This document shows positions 36,016 through 49,900 of a stretch of DNA of 64,000 bases, piece after piece; the first letter of the stretch is position 1, and the number at the start of each line of letters is the position of its first letter. The stretch covers positions 90,992 to 154,991 of the forward strand of contig CAJJDN010000157.1 in the NCBI GenBank assembly GCA_905182985.1, in the 5' to 3' direction. Position numbers and translations under genes: made by a program. Under the pieces are notes generated by a model. The model was not told where the DNA came from, made no database searches, and saw only the letters and a list, made by a program, of their open reading frames with translations. Source of the stretch: Paramecium sonneborni. Lineage: Eukaryota > Ciliophora > Oligohymenophorea > Peniculida > Parameciidae.

Positions 36016-39000
36016 ATGAATTCTTAAAACTCTATAGATTATGAAGATTTTACTTTAGTAGATGTTGACAGTTCCTATAAGAAGATTTAACATTTTCTAG
36101 AATATAATGCGGTTTTTGTGTTGAATCACACATCAATCTAAAAGGTTACTCAAAATCTATAATATTTAGGTTGCTCAAAATGGCTAATGGATTTAATGTC
36201 TAAGTGATTTAGAAAAAGAATTAAAAGCCCTACTTTCTGACAGAGTCATCAATTTACAATATTTACCCTAATATTTAAATCAAAGATTATAGCCATTCAT
36301 TATATTTATTTTGAACAAAATGTATAATTTATTTTGATCAATTAGTATCTATGATTAAAGGAGATTGAAATTACAATGTTATCTAAATGAGATCCTTTTT
36401 TTAGTTTAGAAATTGGCTTTCAAAATTTGGAAGTAATATCCCATATAAGTATTGTCATTATTCAAAGAAATACACAATCTTTAAACTATTGAATTTTATA
36501 ATAGTCGAATTACTGAATTGTAAGTTTATAATTAATGCATAACTCAATTTTATAATGAAAGAATACTTTATAATCTCTCAAATGAAGTAGAGATTAATAT
36601 AGATCAATAATAAATGTAATCTTTTTATCCTCTAATAAATGAGGTTCTCGATTAATTATACTTGGAGTTGAATGTCTATAATTTCTCACCATTTTAACGT
36701 ATGCAAATTCATTACTTTTATAAGAATGGTGGTTTTGATCTATTAAATGATTCATTTAATCATTTCACTCTTAAACACTTAGATTACTTACACATTTAAT
36801 AATATTTCAAAAAATACATTGATAAACATGTATATATGAAGTATTTTCAACATTTAAACTTTTGGTCATTAGCCTATAAATTATCTGATGATGATATTAA
36901 AAATTCTACTGAAAAATATCTAAATTAATTTATTTTATTTACACCAACCTTAATTTCAAATTAAAATATGTCTTAAGACAAATAAACATAATAAATTTTA
37001 TTTTAAATGAGAATTTATTTATTGTGTCTCCGTTGTTCATCAATCCAAAAACGTATTTATGGTAATCAAAAATTCATATATTTTATTAGGGTTATAGTAA
37101 TTAGGTAATATTATCATAATCAACAATAACTTAACATCTACATAGAATTTTAAAAATAATAATTAAGTGGTTTTAAATTTTTTAGTAGAAAATTAAGTAT
37201 TCCAAGATTTATTTGGAGAGAAATCTCATTATGAATTAATCAATCATTCATTCCCTATTGTGAAGTTTCTTTATTTGAATAAAAGTATAAAAGGAGAAGA
37301 TTTGGTAACTATTTTTAAATTGGCAAGAGGTAAACATGAAACTTGGATGCATAGTATTTAAAAAATATTATAGAATTTAGCAGAAATATTAAATATAGAA
37401 GATGTATAGATTATGTTATAAAACATTAAATCTAATCCTATAGGTTTGGATGGTTTAAATTTCATAAAAAGTTTAGGTAGAAATGAATATTTAAGTAATG
37501 GTTTTGTTAATAATGCTAAAGATTGTGTAGTTATTGATAGTAAATATAAGAAATAAAAATTAAATACATAAGATGACTATAAGGTAATTTAATTTGGAGA
37601 TTGTACTAATTAAGAGAATAAATCTTGTGAAGAGAATATCTTATCTCAATAAAAATCTAAATAATAATTATAAATTAAAAACTAAATTGTAGAATATTTA
37701 TTTATTGTTGTACATGAATAATGCAATAATTTGATAGGTAAAACAGCATTTGATATTGCAATTGAACTTATTTGTTATCATTTTCAATGTTTAAGAATTT
37801 AATATTTGATTATTGCTATCGAAGCTTTGAATTCAAATCAAACCTAATTATCTATATATCATTATTTTATTATGATTTAATAAATCATTTAATCCTCATA
37901 TCCAATTTCAAAATTTTAAAATTCTATTTAATTGTTAATATGGATGCAATAGACATTTGATGTTAAATTTAATTATTTAAAATTGATATAAAGAGAAAAA
38001 TTAAAATCACTTAAGAAAGTGGAGAATGAATATTTGTAGGTGATTACTTAATGTGTTAATTTCTATGAATTTTTAAATTAGAATAGTAAAATTAAACAAT
38101 ATGAATTATAGTTATTGTGGAAATTGCTCCAAGAAAATGCTAGATGTCTGGAAGAGAAAGATTTATTTTTTAATTGGTCTTTTCGATAAACAAATCTAGA
38201 ATAGGATGCCATTGAATGGCTACTATTTGAAATTATCAAATAATAATAAAAATCATAATCAATGCTTAGATGTCTTATCAAATTATTTCTTCATTTCAAT
38301 GTCAAATTAAAAGTGATGAAAAAAAATAATGATGATGAATATGAGTTATTAGATTAAAATATGATAGGTATTGATGTATTATGGAGAATATTTCATTCTC
38401 AACCTGAATTATACAATCAATTATCTGACTTTTTTATCAAATTGTTAAAAATGTAATCAAACTCTAACATTTTAAATAATTTAAAATAATACTATTTAAA
38501 TGAACTATTTTCATAAATTTAAAATCCTACATCAATTTAATTAGTAATCTAATTATTAGAAGCATTTGAAGGATTTATGCTTATGGATTAAGAAGAAAAG
38601 ATCTTAATTAATATTCTTAATAATTGTTCAAATGCTTTAAATCCAAAAAAATAAGAAATTTTAATATCAAGTAATTTACAAGTTTATCATGCTAAATAAA
38701 TTATTGGTTAGAAATTGAATCCCTAAATGAAACCAGAAGGATTCGATATATTTTGCAAAGGCACTATATTTAAGGATCATAAGACTTTAAAAGATTACAA
38801 AGTCAACTCTAAATTAACATTCATATTATCAAATAGAGATTATAATGAAACTCATTAAAAATTAGATTAAGATGTAAATGAAAAAATAAAAAAGATTTAA
38901 GATATTGTAAATATTTATAATAAGCAATATATTTTATCAATATTGAAAGATAGAAATTGGGATGTAGATCATGCAGTTGAAGATTTATTGGAAAAAGGAG

Positions 39001-42000
39001 ATCAATTATATATTGAGTATCAATAGAAAAATATCAATCTTGTTACTTTAAATAAAATTGAAAATAATTCTTCATTTGCATTCTTGATTTCAAATTAATA
39101 TATAGAATAATTATTCAAGTAGCTAAATTAAGAAAATTAAGAACTAAATGAAAAAATTTGGAGTATATTGTAGATGATTCCTAGTAATTAATAGGTTTAT
39201 TAATTGATCGAATCCTCATAAAATGATTGGAGTAAATTGTTTATTGTTGATAATAAATATCGTTTATAATACCACTTATAAATACTAAAAGAATAATTAT
39301 CTTGCGATTATGCAGAAGAATAAGATTATTATAAAAATTTGAGACATAATTTCTTATCCAAAGGAGGTTTGCAATTATTATTAAATAATCTTGATTAACC
39401 AAAAGAAATATTATTAATTATTTTGGATATATTTTAAATGTATTTAAATAGTTATGCTATTAATTAAATTATAGATAATGATTATATTTGTCTACTTAAA
39501 TTAAAATAAACGAATTAAATAGCAAGTTTGTTTCTTGTATAAAATTTATTATAAGATAATGAAATATAAGCATTGCAAACTTAAAATTAATTATTTGTAT
39601 ATGATAAAATTGATATTCAAATTAATTGGGATAATTTGTTATAGAATTTATTCTAAAGAATAGATATTGAATAATGTTATACAACTATTTTGTGTGTTCT
39701 TTATATTAAACCAAATCTATTAAGTCAATAAATACCAATCAATAAGTTATTTTAATTGTTAACTAATAAATCTTCAGAATAACGTAAATTAAGTGCAATT
39801 TTTATTCTTACACTTAATAGTATTGCTTAGAAATTTGGATATGATTTGAGTAAATAATTGTTAATTGAATTTATTAAAAGAGAAACAGAGTAATTAGAAT
39901 TATTTATTGTTATTGGAGAATTAATTGAATAAGCTAATGATATATCTTTTTTAAAAACTTAAGATTTAGTTTTACAAATCTTAAATTTTATAAAGAGTAG
40001 ATAAATAATTGAATCACCATTTAGAGAGAATGAAGATAAATTATTGTAGGGTAATTTATTATTATTAAAATCATTATTAAAGAGAGATTCAACTTTATCA
40101 GAGAATTTGATTGATGATGAGTTCTCTCAATATATCTATGAATGTTTATTTGAAATGCAAAATAATTATTCAATATATCCAATCTATAAGAGGAATAATA
40201 CTAGGAAAAGAGCTTTTGATTTATTATTAGAGTTAAGTAAAATTAAGAAACATCTCTTTCGGATTCTATATTTAATTTAAAAGAATCAGTCAATGGCATA
40301 TATATCATCAGATCAATATTGTGAATTTGGTATTAAGGGATCTCATGGATATGTTGGTCTCTATAATGAAGGTGCCACTTGCTATATTAACTCACTTTTA
40401 TAATAATTATTTATGAACATTTAATTTCGTAAAGGAATATTGAATGGATAAATTCTTATTAGAGATGATGATGATAAATTAATACCTCTTGTAATATAAA
40501 ATCCATGTTTATTGAGTTAAGAACAAATTAAGGATTTAAATGATCATACATTATTTCAATTATAATTCGTTTTTATTTAACTCTAGGAATCTGTTAAATA
40601 ATATATTAATCCAATCTAGTTTATTAAGACACTTCAAGGATTTGATGGATAGTACATTAATCCAATTATTTAAGGAGATTGTAATGAATTTTTTAATTTA
40701 TTAATTTTAAAATTAGAATCAGATCTCAAACCTACATTACAATCTAATTTAATAAATCAAAGTTTTGGTGGTACATTAGTAAATGAAATTAAATCATAAG
40801 AGATTAATTGTGATTTTTAGAAAGAAACAGAAGAACCATTTTTAACTGTTTCAGTTGAGATTAAAAATAAATAGAATTTATTTGAAGCTTTAGATTTTTT
40901 TGTAAAATCAGATGTTTTAGATGGAGAGAATCAATATTTTTGTGATGAAGTATAACGTAAAATTGATGTTGAAAAAAGATGTTACTTCTTAAAATTACCT
41001 AAAACTTTTATTTTTCATCTTAAACGATTTGAATTTGATATAAATACAAATACTCGAAGTAAGATTAATGATTATTGTGAATTTCCACTTGAAATCAATA
41101 TGTTTAAATGGACTCGTGATAATATTGTAGAACATAAATAACTTGATAATTTTTAAGAGTATTAATATATGTTGAAAGGTGTTTTAGTTCATACAGGATG
41201 TGCAGAAGGTGGACATTATTTTTCATACATAAAAGATAATTAAAACTTATGGTTTGAATTTAATGATAAATTGATTCTTCCCTTTGATATTTTAAATTTA
41301 AATGAATAATGCTTCGGAGGTAATTCAAACAAAGACAATTAATGGGGTATGTAGAATAGTAAGAATGCATATATGTTATTTTATGAGAAAGTTATACAAT
41401 CAGAACATGAGACTTAAGTTGAAATTGAAGATTTGGGAGAGGAGGAATAAAAGAGGGATCTTGATATTGAAAATAATAATGAAATATATTTGAGAAATGA
41501 AGTAATAAGATAAAATACATTGTATTTAATGAATAAGTTATTGAATGATCAAGAGTATATCAATTTTTTATAAAGACTTTTATAATTTGGAATAGAAAAT
41601 ATTGAATCATATTATCAATTTGAATTGCTTAAATTGTTTACTGTATTTACATTTAAATTATTTCTCTAAAACAAGAATTAATAGATATTTTAAAATAATA
41701 TAAGAATTCTGAACAATAGTTATTATAAAAATAGTTAAGCATGTCTTTAATTAGTAGAATATTGGACATAGAATAAATAAATATTGATTGAACTTTTAGT
41801 AGAATCTTAAACAATTGAAAGTGCTTAAGTATTAAATTTAGTAATTGAATAAGCTAGGAAAATGAATGTGTCTAGTGTAGATAAATTCTTCGTATGTTAT
41901 TTGAGTGAATTATTACCAATAATAAGGTATAATGTTAAGAAAGGAGTTTATTACTTTGATGTAATAAGTCATAATTTGGATAGTGATGAGGGTTTGTTAA

Positions 42001-42953
42001 AGTAAATATAATAGAATGGTTATTTTAATAAGTTTTATTCAATATTGAAAGAGAAGATATAATTATTGTAGGGTAGTAATTATTTAAAAATAGTATTAAC
42101 AAATTATGAATCTTTAATTTTGATATGCGAGATATTAGGGAAAGTGATTCAAAGTTGTATAACAATTGGTATGTAATAATGTAACATTCAGGGATTATGT
42201 CCAACTTATTGTTAAAAGGGGTAATTAAATTTGAATATTGATTAATTATGGATTGAGGAATTATTTGAGAATGATGATTTTAGGAGATACATATTATCAA
42301 TGGTTTAGCATTAAAAAAAATTGGTTTAGATGATTAAGCATATTTGTTGGAATGATTAAAATATCAGTTATAGAGTAATTGAATAGATAGTTGTTTAAAT
42401 ATTGGATTATAATAATAAATGGTAATAGTTGGAATAAATAACAGATGTCTTAATAGAAATACTTAATATAGAGGATGAATTATAAGAGTTTCGCATAAAA
42501 TTTATATTTTCATATGAATAAGACTTGAAATCATAAATTAGGGGTACAACAATTATGTAAACAATTTAAAAAGATGATTTGAATTACGGAATAGGCATAA
42601 TTTGTATGATTGCATAATTAGGAACTAGTGTGTTTGGAATGTCTGAATATTTAAATTAAAATAAAGAAGATTTTGAATTTACAGTATATAAATTAAAAAT
42701 GAATTTGAATTATCAATATACAATTGATTATCCTGTTGAAAAAATTGGAATAGCTATTAAATAAGTAAATTTTATGTATTGAGATTAGTTGTAAAGTATT
42801 TTTAAATTAGAAGTTGATATTAATTTTGAAGAAGATGACAATTAAAAACAATTTAGTAAAGATGATAATTAAAAATAATTTGATAGAGTATCCCAAAATT
42901 TAAGTGATTAAGCTTAAGTAGACAATGATGAAACTAATGAAATTTCTGAATGA
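36016..42953 (+). CDS. Giant ubiquitin-specific protease (USP9X/USP34 type)
   Basis: About 2,270 aa, with several introns (clear ones at 36145-36169, 36322-36345 and 42764-42787; more in 37000-38100 not resolved individually). The N-terminal ~1,440 residues are helical-repeat-like without clear domains. The C19 peptidase domain has its Cys box at about 40351-40410 (YVGLYNEGATCYINSLLQQ) and His box at about 41180-41250 (GCAEGGHYFSYIKD). Box spacing, Cys-box wording and a long helical C terminus match USP9X/24/34. It removes ubiquitin from proteins in the cytosol. The tail ends in Asp/Asn/Glu-rich sequence. Internal standard-code ORFs at 37772, 38078 and 41302 are shadows. Confidence 0.85.
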
Positions 42954-42998
42954 TTTAAATGTTATATATTTATATATAATATTAAAAATAATAATAAA

Positions 42999-44696
42999 AT
43001 GGCATCTGCATTTCCTAAATTGCCAGGATTTGTACCCACTTAAGAGATAGATGTAAGATAGTTAATTAATTATTAGAAACCTAATTTTAGAAAAGTGTCT
43101 TCAAATAAATAAGAAAAAAATAGAGAAGTGAATCATCTTCCAAACAAGGAATATGTAGTACCCCGTAAATAACCAATTCAAATACCTCCTTAATCAGGAA
43201 TGTTTAATCCTGATTATATGAGTACAACTCATGCTATGCATTTACCTAAAGTATTAAAAACTGTTACACTCTTAGAATGTTACTAATGATTCTGAAGAAT
43301 TGTATTAACCATCTTGGGTTAAGATGGATAGACATGTCTTAAGATTCAGTGGTTATTTTAAAGAAGCTGTTGTAGAATCAGCACTTGAAAATTATAGAAT
43401 TCGCAAAATAACAATCTGTTATTATCTTGAAGATCATTCATTAAGTATAACAGAACCAAAATAAGAAAATAGTGGGGTACCTTAAGGAGCATTCTTAAAA
43501 AGATAGAAAGTATACAAATGCAATAATCTACATAGGTTTTACGTGCTGATGATTCTAAAACCTTTATTCTACCTGAAGATTTTAAAATTAATTAAGACAT
43601 TATAATATATGGTAAAACTATTCGACTCTATGATTGTGATTAATACACAAGAGAATTTTATGAAGTACATCTATCATTTCATACATTTCTTAGTTATAAG
43701 GAATTCCTTAACAATCTTCTTTTGTACCATAACCTGATTTCTTTGAAACTAAAACTATGACTAAATTCATTCCTTAAAAAGATACTGTTATGAAAGATTA
43801 TTTAGAACATAAATTAGGAGGTGGTAGAGTTACATCCTAAAAATAATTCTTAGAAAATGATAGAAAGGTTCTTAAATTCTATGTTTTCTCTGATATCGAA
43901 TACATTCTACATTACTATCTTGCTGATGATACTATTGAAATCAAAGAAATTAATTCTGCTAATTCAGGAAGAGTTCCATTCCCAATGATGTTGAGAAGAT
44001 AGAAATTACCAAGGAAATTCTCACTCAATCAACCTGGATAAACTTATGCTGAAGATTTTATAAGACCATAAGATATTTAATTTGGATAACCATTAATCAT
44101 TTATAATCGTAAATTTCTCATCAATGGATGTGATCAATTTACAAGATAATACTATTTTGATAAATTTAATGTAGACTTCCCTTTAGGAGGATAAGAAGAA
44201 TATATCTAATAAGAAAGATCAAGTATTTATTCTTATTATATTATATAGATATTATTATACCTCCACATAATGGAATTGGTGATGAATAGGATTCCCTTGG
44301 ATATATATATAGACTATAACCTAAACCACCAAAGAAAGATTTCTTTAAATGGGTTGATAATCAAGTTAATCTCAGATTTCTTGCTATGTTTAATACAAAT
44401 AAACCTGAAGATAAAGATAGAGTATTTGTTATCACTTTCTTTTTGAATGATGATAGTCTTTTAGTCTATGAACCTACTGTTCGTAATTCTGGTATTTTGT
44501 ATTTTTTTTAATTTTAGGAATACCTGATGGAAAATTTTTAGAAAAAAGAAAGTACAAAAATATTAACAATAACAACGAGTTTTTCACTCCAAAAGATTTA
44601 TTAGTTGGAAATGAAGTTGTTATAAATGGTTGGAAATTTAATTTACTTGATTGTGATGACTTTACAAAGAAATGGTATGCTTAAAACTTCATATGA
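42999..44696 (+). CDS. EFHC1/Rib72-like DM10-domain axonemal protein
   Basis: 513 aa after removing six introns (43053-43076, 43251-43275, 43510-43535, 43665-43693, 44223-44248, 44492-44517). Three DM10 domains are visible. The first has WVKMDRHVLRFSGYFKEAV, then ENYRIRKITICYYLEDHSLS and EPKQENSGVPQGAFLKR. The second has NDRKVLKFYVFSD then YYLADDTIEIKEI. The third has NLRFLAMFNTNKP, then FFLNDDSLLVYEP and RNSGIPDGKFLEKR. EFHC1/Rib72 proteins sit inside ciliary A-tubules as microtubule inner proteins. The C-terminal EF-hand of longer family members is absent; the frame stops right after DM10-3 (KKWYAQNFI). Confidence 0.9.
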
Positions 44697-44729
44697 GATT
44701 AATAAAATAAATTATTTCACATATAATAA

Positions 44730-45780
44730 ATGTTTAGCAGTTAATCTCCAAATACATTTATTCCAAATGCTCAATCTAGATATATTGTGTCTCCAAGAAT
44801 TGGATAATAATCAACATCTGTTAATCGAAATCTCCAATACAATAATTAATTACTAGAATAAGAGAATACTAATTCAAATTCATCAGACCATTTACACCAT
44901 TTAACTAAACTCTATTTTATGATGCTCATATCCTATTTCATTGCATTGTTTAACTTAGTAAATTATTAATACTAACTAGCTTGAATTTGAATCAATGAAC
45001 ACATTCTTCAATCAAAATGGATATTTTCTTTATTTGTTTTTAGGAGCACTTTTGTTCATATCAATTTTGTCTCTCAGTATTGATAGTTCTATACTTTATC
45101 TGATATTTGTAATTCTATTTTACTTTTTATTTGCTTGCATTAAAGCAGTAAATAATATGAATGTAGCTTTGATGATAATTTTAACTTTTGGAGGATAAAT
45201 ATTAGCTTAATTTTTAAGTGTTTTGTCAGCTGATACTGAGAAAGATCTATAATTGCATCAATAATCTTTATATATATTGACAAGTGGTTTGATAGTATTT
45301 TAATTGTTCATAACTTGTTTTGATATTGATTTTTTTGAGATGATTATAATTCTTATAACAGGTTTTGTTTTTGGGTAATGTTTATTGATAATAGTTAGAT
45401 TTTTTTTAGTGATTTCAACGATGAGTAATGAATCAAGATTTGAAGGTAATGCTTTGCCTGAAAGTGTGAGCATATATACAAAAATAATAGTGTAGATTGT
45501 GAAGAAAGCTTAATAGATAGCATCACTTTATTATAAAGATCCAGTGGAGATAGAAATAAAGTTAATAGAGAGAAATAAGAAAATAGATGAGAATGATTAT
45601 AAATTAATGAATTAAAGTGATGCAAAGAATCATGAACATTTATTAGTATAAGCATTGAATGGTTTAGATGGAATGATAGGATTGAGTGATGGAACATTTA
45701 TTTATAAGAAAGGGATGATAAAATATTCAGATGCTAAATATGAAGAATGTACAATAGTGGCTATAATGAAATTATAATGA
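44730..45780 (+). CDS. Multi-pass membrane protein, unknown
   Basis: 342 aa with one 22-nt intron (44958-44979). The first ~70 residues are polar (MFSSQSPNTFIPNAQSRYIV), then about six hydrophobic helices (e.g. FLYLFLGALLFISILSLSI, LYLIFVILFYFLFACI, MIIILITGFVFGQCLLIIV) and a ~100-residue charged cytosolic tail. No family recognised; helix density recalls BAX-inhibitor/LFG-type proteins (helix spacing only, not motif-supported). The ATG lies 33 bp after the EFHC1 stop. Minus-strand ORF 45395-45697 is a shadow. Confidence 0.7.
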
Positions 45781-45815
45781 TAATAAATGATGATAATATA
45801 ATTCTCAAGGGATAG

Positions 45816-47463
45816 TCACTTAACAATACAACTAATTCTAAGGGGATTGAAGTATTAATCAATCCATTCTTATTTGAGATTTGGGATTTCACCATTTCTC
45901 ATAGCAACAAGTTACATGAATTATTAAACAATCTTTTCAACATGTTGTGTATGTTAAGCAGCATTTTCTTTTTTGCGTATACTCATATTAAACATTCTAG
46001 AAGTGTAGGAGATGCTTTTATTATCAAAATATTAAGTGAATTATTAAAATGCTTATCTATTGACATATGCAAATCTCATTTTTAAATCTTCAACTTCTTA
46101 AGTTTCTTTTGGAAACATAAAATGATATGAGAGAGCCTAACTTTATTTAATTTTGGTTTTATCCATATCAGTGACCATTTCCCATTTTTCAATAGGTTCA
46201 CTAGTAAAGTATTTGTATTTCTTCTTCAATAAATCTTATTATTCCTTAATAAATTTAGATTAGGCTTTATTTCTAGTAGAGATCAATTCCGCACATTAAT
46301 TTTGCATATCCCTTTAGAACCTAAAGAATTCATAAAGATTTTCATTTAAAGTGTTAGTCAATTTGGTTAAATTGGCACTCCAATCAATAAAGTATTCTTC
46401 AAGTAATGTATAAACAAATTCTAATAAAGGAAGACTACCAACAATATTTTTAAGATTAAAAGCTTTGGTAGCTTCCTTTAAAGAACCTATGCTTCCATAA
46501 AGATTCTTAACTTTGAGAATTAAGTCTTTCATTGAGGCAACAAGAAACCTTGAATTATCGGTTAATTCTTTATAAATATCATTAGTGTTTAACATGTAAC
46601 TAAAAGAATGAAAATGAAATAATTACTTATGAATATCTATAAAATACTTATCCATCATAGGATTGAATTCTAAAATGACTTACCCTTCTTGATTAGCATA
46701 ATCAGTATATTTGGTTGGTTATTTTAAAACAGAAGAGGCAGCTAACAATTACTTAAATTTGATATCATCATCAATAAATAAGAAGCCTTCAATAAAATCA
46801 GATTGTCTTAAGAGATGATTGTTAAGGATGGCACCAAGGAATTGTTCCAACATTTTAGATCTTTTGGATATATGTTCAGGTGTAAACTTTCTAAATATAG
46901 TTTTATGAGGTAGTGGAGGTATAAGACTATCAGGATATTATTATTGTAAAGATTCTTATAACCAATGGAAGTGTTCTACTCTTCTCCACACATTTGATCC
47001 AAATTACCCAACCACAACACAATAATTAACATAATTTGGAGTGAAAGTGTTTCCTTCAATTATCTTATATTCTGCAATTTTAGGTTAGATTACAATTTAT
47101 GGATTTTCAACAAAATAGAGTACTAACCTATTGGGAGGTAGTTATTTGCATGAGATTGTTTCTCTATAATTCTTTTCATCATTAATTATTACATTAGGTT
47201 TCTAGAGTATTTCTTCTTCTGCACTCATTGTTCTTCTAATATCTTAAAATTTACCTTGTTCTCTGATATTCCTCATGCTTTTTATCTACTAGCATCTTCA
47301 CTTCTGCTTATAATGTTTCATAGGCCCATGAATCAATCAGGTCAAACTCTTCACCTTTTACTTAACTTAAGTGTTAAATTAATTCCTCCTTTGGTATCTT
47401 CTCATATAACACTGCTGATAACAATAAATCTTGTTTCTTCAATCTCTCAAATGTTAGACTCAT
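45816..47463 (-). CDS. PX-domain sorting nexin (PX-BAR type)
   Basis: 533 aa with a 19-nt intron (47236-47254) and a 27-nt intron near 46585-46611. After a ~75-residue N-terminal helix region, the PX domain reads VNYCVVVGQFGSNVWRRVEHFHWL (the RRYSDF strand, phosphoinositide-contacting Arg-Arg kept), then SLIPPLPHKT (proline loop) and EHISKRSKMLEQFLGAILNN. The C-terminal half is long amphipathic helix (MKDLILKVKNLYGSIGSL onward) as in BAR domains. Such SNX proteins bind PI3P on endosomes and bend membrane. If the 19-nt intron is not real, an internal ATG at 47228 would start the protein. Confidence 0.8.
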
Positions 47464-47614
47464 TAAATATACAAAATTTAATATTCTATAAAACAATCTA
47501 ATTTATTTATTATATATATATTTAGATACATTTAATCAATATATTTTTAAATCAACTGAAATAACCCTCACTCTCTCTAATTTATTAATTTTTCTAACAT
47601 TAAAAAATTAATTA

Positions 47615-48649
47615 ATGAAGCAATCCTTTTAAATCAAATCAGACATGTATTTATTATTATTTATACTTTTAAGATAGCTCTGCTTTAAAATAGTATTTTT
47701 AGGATCTAGTTCGGTAGGGAAGACTTCCATAATAAAAAGATTTCTAAAAAACGAATTTGCTATGAAATCAATGAGTACTGTAGGAGTAGCATGTGTATTT
47801 AATATTTGTATAGATAAGGAATCTAAAGTTATTACTTTAAACAAACAATAAGTAAAAGTATAATTGTGGGATACTGCTGGATAAGAGAGATTTCGATCAT
47901 TAACTAAGAATTATTATAGAGGTTGTGATGCAGTAGTAATTGTTTATGATGTTTCTAATATGAAAAGTTTTGAGTAAGTAAATATTTGGATTTCTGATTT
48001 TGAAGAGTACATAAATTTATATATACATTATAGAAAGTGTGAGAGACCAGCCATAAAGATGTTATTAGGAAATAAAATAGATCTGAATGCGGAAGTTGGA
48101 AATGAATTAGGTATGCTTTGTGCAAGGAAATAGAAATTATTATTCCAGGAAGTATCTGCTAAAGAGAATATGAATATTGAAAATGCAATGATGAAACTAA
48201 TTGAAAATTTGATTCAAGCTAGACAAATAGATTCTGGTGATAAGATAGTCAGAAGAGGATCACTTGTTGAATGTATGTTGACAAATGGAGATACACACAA
48301 ACCTTAAGATAAAGATATCTCTATGTCTGATACATCTAAATTAATAGCTTTTAAATCTGTAGGTGAAAGTATATAAGAGGAATCTTCACATAATTCTGCT
48401 CCTTTCATTTAATAGAATAATCCTCCAACTATTATTGTTACACCACCTGAAGATCCTGCTATCAATGGAGGATCTAATAATATGTGGTTGTTAACTAATA
48501 ATAGATAATAAATTATGAATGAGAACCCTAAGTATATTAGTACTTTAGCATTACCTTTTAAATTAATATCTCCCAATGAATCTGATTAAATTAAGGATGA
48601 GTAATTGTTAAAATATAATGCCAATTAAGGATGTTTCTGTTCATGTTGA
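47615..48649 (+). CDS. Rab-family small GTPase with long tail
   Basis: 335 aa after a 27-nt intron (47647-47673, ends TTAAG); in frame with or without it. All G motifs are present: GSSSVGKTS (P loop), switch I region ending STVGVAC, WDTAGQERFRSL (switch II), GNKIDL and EVSAKEN. The C terminus CFCSC gives a CxC geranylgeranylation site, so it is membrane anchored. Between the G domain and the prenylation site lies an unusually long ~150-residue Ser/Asn/Pro-rich hypervariable region. Functions in vesicle traffic; the particular Rab subfamily is not clear, and Rab6/Rab5-like wording in switch II is common. Confidence 0.88.
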
Positions 48650-48686
48650 TTATATTTAAATCTCTATTTAATATATTTATTTTCAA

Positions 48687-48715
48687 TACAATACAAAACA
48701 AAACAAAACAAAAAA
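48687..48715 (+). repeat. Short (AAAAC)n-type simple repeat
   Basis: About four to five acaaa/aaaac units in the 91-bp spacer between the Rab and uL23 genes; likely 5' UTR or promoter low complexity. Confidence 0.7.
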
Positions 48716-48740
48716 GATTTAAAAAATTATTTTAAATAAT

Positions 48741-49221
48741 ATGCCAAAGGGATAAACAACAACAACAACTACATAAAAAGCTTAGAAGGCTGCCAAAAAT
48801 GCTAGAGTTGCTAAGAAAGTTATCAGAGCAAGAACTCATTTCTAAAATAGATTCCATACCGCATCACCTTTGGCACTTACAAGAAAACCTTAATTCATTA
48901 GATTAACTAGATAATTAAAACCACTTACTAAAGGTTTAGATTTCTAAAATGTCCTCAGACATCCTCTAATTACAGAAAAGGATATGAAAAAAATGGAAGA
49001 TGAAAACACTATGGTCTTTTATGTTAATTAAAAAGCTACTAAACCATAAATTAAAAGAGCATTTTCTAAAATTTACGATGTCAAAGTTAGAAAAGTCAAC
49101 GTAATATTTAAATGCCTATATTCAGATCTTAAATACCTTTGGAGGCAAAAAGAAGGCATACATTAGATTAGGAGGTGAAAATGATGCACTTAATTTGGCC
49201 AACAAAATTGGAATCATTTGA
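48741..49221 (+). CDS. rpl23a: 60S ribosomal protein L23a (uL23)
   Basis: 151 aa after removing a 25-nt intron (49101-49125). The N-terminal basic extension (PKGQTTTTTQKAQKAAKNAR) precedes the conserved uL23 core: LRHPLITEKDMKKMEDENTM, then FYVNQKATKPQIKRAF, YDVKVRKVN, GGKKKAYIRLGG and the classic C terminus NLANKIGII. uL23 lies at the peptide exit tunnel of the large subunit. The intron falls just after RKVN; skipping it would end the protein with wrong sequence. Confidence 0.95.
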
Positions 49222-49316
49222 GTGATAAAGTCATATTATTGCATAGTAAAATATATATATATATAAATAAATATATAAATAATTATCTAATATTTTTTAT
49301 ATTATTCGTTAAATTT

Positions 49317-49850
49317 ATGAACACTTCTATCCGCAAATTATATACTTTCAAAAAGAAATAAAAGAGTTTTGATAAAACCTTTGGTGCTAAATATGTTTAA
49401 GATTTACTCAACAATATTATTGTTTAGAAAATTGATTTTTCAACAACTCATGAAATTTGTAAAACAGAAGAAGATCTTGATTTGGATGATTTACATATAC
49501 ATGATATATCAAAAACAGAAGGACCAGAAGATATTATTCCAAATCTTGATCAAATAGATGATTTATCATAAAATTAATCTGATTTAGTAAGTCCTAGAAA
49601 GAAATTCATTACATATGATTCAGACAATTATAGACTTATTTATAGATTAAAAAAATCTAAATCTAAATAGATTGTTGTTCCTTGCAAAGTATCAAAACGC
49701 ACATTCTAAATGACTGATCAGGATTTGTAATTTTAATAATTGTTTGATCAATCTACTTTATAATTTCAACCTCCTAATGAATTAGACTTTTTAATTCCCT
49801 TTAATGAATTTTATTAGAAAATCAATGAAATAGTACTCAATTAATTGTGA
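49317..49850 (+). CDS. Hypothetical protein, 177 aa
   Basis: Intronless frame starting MNTSIRKLYTFKKKQKSFDK and ending TGA 49848-49850. The N terminus is basic, the middle acidic (EEDLDLDDLHIHDISKTEG), the C terminus Gln/Phe-rich. No signal peptide or TM. Protein-like codon use and a position between two well-defined genes support it as real. No family recognised. The standard-code ORF at 49369 is a shadow. Confidence 0.6.
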
Positions 49851-49900
49851 ATAACATTTATAATTTAATTTTTATGATATTTATCATATATATTAATGTT

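Noticed and set aside
45395..45697. Minus-strand 100-codon ORF
   Set aside because: Antisense to the tail of the 44730-45780 membrane protein, whose frame is long and consistent.
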